A stretch of DNA of 17,803 nt, taken from the NCBI GenBank assembly GCA_041624375.1, contig JBFJVD010000027.1:1-17803 (forward strand), written 5' to 3'. A program made the position numbers and the translations under genes. Shown here piece after piece: positions 16,647 to 17,803 of the stretch; position 1 is the first letter of the stretch; the number at the start of each line of letters is the position of its first letter. The notes beneath the pieces were generated by a model. The model made no database searches, was not told the origin of the DNA, and worked only from the letters and a program-made list of their open reading frames with translations. The stretch comes from JBFJVD01 sp041624375. GTDB lineage: Bacteria; Chloroflexota; Anaerolineae; Anaerolineales; E44-bin32.

Positions 16647-16676
16647 TTGACTCTCTTTCGGCGCGGCTCGTAGAAT
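16647..16676 (+). promoter_or_regulatory. Sigma70-type promoter of the dnaJ-like gene
   Basis: TTGACT (16647-16652) and TAGAAT (16671-16676) are separated by 18 bp; each matches the consensus at 5 of 6 positions. Transcription would start near 16683, giving a leader of under 20 nt. No CIRCE (HrcA) element is seen nearby. Confidence 0.65.
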
Positions 16677-16699
16677 TCGAGGAGAAGTGAGTAGGTAGG

Positions 16700-17629
16700 A
16701 TGGAGTACAAGGACTACTACCAGATCCTCGGTGTCGGTCGGGAGTCAAGCGAAAAAGATATCAAACGCGCGTACCGAAAACTGGCGCATCAATATCACCC
16801 CGACAAGAACCCCGACAACAAGGAAGCTGAAGAGACCTTCAAAGAGATCAATGAGGCCTACGAGGTTCTCGGCGATCCAGAGAAGCGCGCCAAGTACGAT
16901 CGGTTGGGAAGCTCGTACCGGGAGTGGGCGCGACGCGGCGGCACGCCGGGCGACTTCGACTGGTCGCAGTGGGCCAGCGGCCCCGGCGGCGTGCGCGTCG
17001 AGGTCGGTGACCTCGGCGACCTAGAAGATCTCTTTAGCGGAGGGTTCTCCGACTTCTTCAACAGCATCTTTGGCGGCGGCCGCGGTTTTGGGGAGACGGG
17101 CAGAACAGCACGTATGCCGCGCCGTGGCCGCGACGTTCAGCATTCGGTGACCATCACCCTGGAAGAGGCCTACCGCGGTACAGCCCGAACGCTGCAGCTC
17201 AACGGCCGCCGAATCGAAGTCAAGATCCCGCCCGGCGCCGAAACCGGCACCCGCGTCCGGCTTTCAGGCCAGGGCGAGCAAGCCAGCGCCGGTTCCGGGG
17301 ACCTGTACCTTGTGGTCCAGGTTGCGCCGGATCAACGTTTCGAGCGCAAGGGCGACGACCTGTATACCCATTTCACGACGGATTTGTACACAGCGGTCTT
17401 GGGGGGAGAGGTCGAGGTGCCGACGCCGACCGACCAGGTCGTGCTCACCATCCCGCCACACAGCCAGCCGGGTCAGACCTTCCGGCTGAAGGGTCGCGGG
17501 ATGCCGAAACTGCGCCAGCCCGCCAAATACGGCGACCTGTATGCCCGGCTCCATGTTCGATTACCCGACAAACTCAGCCCACGCGAGCGCGAGCTCTTCG
17601 AGGAACTCGCTTCGCGGCGTGAACCGTAA
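16700..17629 (+). CDS. DnaJ-family co-chaperone (CbpA-like, no zinc finger)
   Basis: This 309-residue J-domain protein stimulates the ATPase of a DnaK/Hsp70 partner and delivers clients to it. The J domain (about 4-68) contains the essential HPD at residues 33-35. A Gly/Phe-rich segment (about 85-135) with FSGGF and FGGGRGFGE follows, then two C-terminal beta-sandwich domains (about 145-300). The cysteine-rich zinc-finger domain of classical DnaJ is absent, so it is a class B protein like CbpA. The ATG at 16700 is the natural start; GGTAGG abuts it and AGGAG lies about 15 nt upstream, so ribosome binding is somewhat atypical. It has its own promoter and diverges from the receiver-GAF gene. 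No dnaK or grpE is in the window. Confidence 0.93.
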   Translation: MEYKDYYQILGVGRESSEKDIKRAYRKLAHQYHPDKNPDNKEAEETFKEINEAYEVLGDPEKRAKYDRLGSSYREWARRGGTPGDFDWSQWASGPGGVRVEVGDLGDLEDLFSGGFSDFFNSIFGGGRGFGETGRTARMPRRGRDVQHSVTITLEEAYRGTARTLQLNGRRIEVKIPPGAETGTRVRLSGQGEQASAGSGDLYLVVQVAPDQRFERKGDDLYTHFTTDLYTAVLGGEVEVPTPTDQVVLTIPPHSQPGQTFRLKGRGMPKLRQPAKYGDLYARLHVRLPDKLSPRERELFEELASRREP

Positions 17630-17639
17630 GCGCAACTGA

Positions 17640-17668
17640 TCGACCCCGCCGCTGAGTCCAGTTAGAAT
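17640..17668 (+). promoter_or_regulatory. Probable promoter of the lipoprotein gene
   Basis: TCGACC (17640-17645) and TAGAAT (17663-17668) are spaced by 17 bp, matching consensus at 4 and 5 of 6 positions. The expected start near 17675 lies only about 9 nt before the ATG at 17684. Confidence 0.45.
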
Positions 17669-17683
17669 GGTAAGTGACCCTAG

Positions 17684-17803
17684 ATGAACATCTTTCGACC
17701 GCCTCTCGTATTGACCGCTGCGCTGATTCTGGCTGCGGTGGCCTGCGCTACGCCTTTTTTCCCGCCTGAGCAGACGGAGGTTCCCAGCCCGGAGCCGATC
17801 CCG
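17684..17803 (+). CDS. N-terminus of a secreted lipoprotein, partial
   Basis: Forty codons are visible before the window ends. The N-terminus MNIFRPPLVLTAALILAAVAC is a lipoprotein signal peptide: a short positive start, a hydrophobic core (about residues 8-19) and a lipobox-like AVAC with the lipidated Cys21. A Pro/Glu-rich linker (PPEQTEVPSPEP) follows, common after the lipidation site of substrate-binding or other surface proteins. The mature domain is outside the window, so no function can be given. The start lacks a clear Shine-Dalgarno site. Confidence 0.65.
   Translation, partial: MNIFRPPLVLTAALILAAVACATPFFPPEQTEVPSPEPIP

Overview
This is a GC-rich bacterial chromosome segment made almost entirely of housekeeping and regulatory genes. 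I see no transposase, phage gene, CRISPR array, tRNA or rRNA. The mix suggests a member of Chloroflexota (Anaerolineae-like): a dnaA with no dnaN beside it, clpC next to radA, a multi-domain S1 protein, an RskA-type anti-sigma tail, and GAF-rich receiver/histidine kinase proteins. That placement is inference; no marker here settles it.

Layout. 1-81: last codons of an anti-sigma-factor-like protein (+). 183-1178: patatin-like phospholipase (+) behind its own promoter. 1255-2625: dnaA (-), with a terminator at its end and a promoter about 190 bp upstream of its start. 2626-3156: the only gene-free stretch over 300 bp; it holds the dnaA promoter, an inverted repeat and a 30-bp-period repeat pair, and is a possible but weakly supported origin. 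3157-4536 radA and 4643-7153 clpC (-) form a clpC-radA stress/repair pair. 7332-8819: four-domain S1 RNA-binding protein (-), with a strong promoter and a terminator. 9003-11062: divergently transcribed AAA+ and VWA chelatase subunit genes (+). 11129-12070: aldo/keto reductase (+). 12067-13302: RNase H-fold exonuclease-like protein (-), whose stop overlaps the reductase stop. 13381-15309: receiver-GAF-PAS-histidine kinase (-). 15413-16567: receiver-GAF protein with a degenerate receiver (-). 16700-17629: DnaJ/CbpA-type co-chaperone (+). 17684-17803: start of a lipoprotein (+), cut by the window edge.

The most notable signal is at the junction of the two chelatase genes. The AAA+ gene ends in a run of ten A residues containing a dnaX-type slippery heptamer A_AAA_AAG, and the VWA gene lies exactly in the -1 frame. 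That frame has no stop from the slippery site onward, and the VWA gene has no convincing start of its own. The locus therefore looks like a single chlD-type gene giving a short AAA+ subunit by normal termination and a fused AAA+-VWA subunit of about 686 residues by -1 frameshifting (or by transcriptional slippage). The second notable signal is the pair of adjacent receiver-GAF proteins. One is a complete kinase. The other has Ser in place of the phosphoacceptor Asp and may be translated from a leaderless mRNA.
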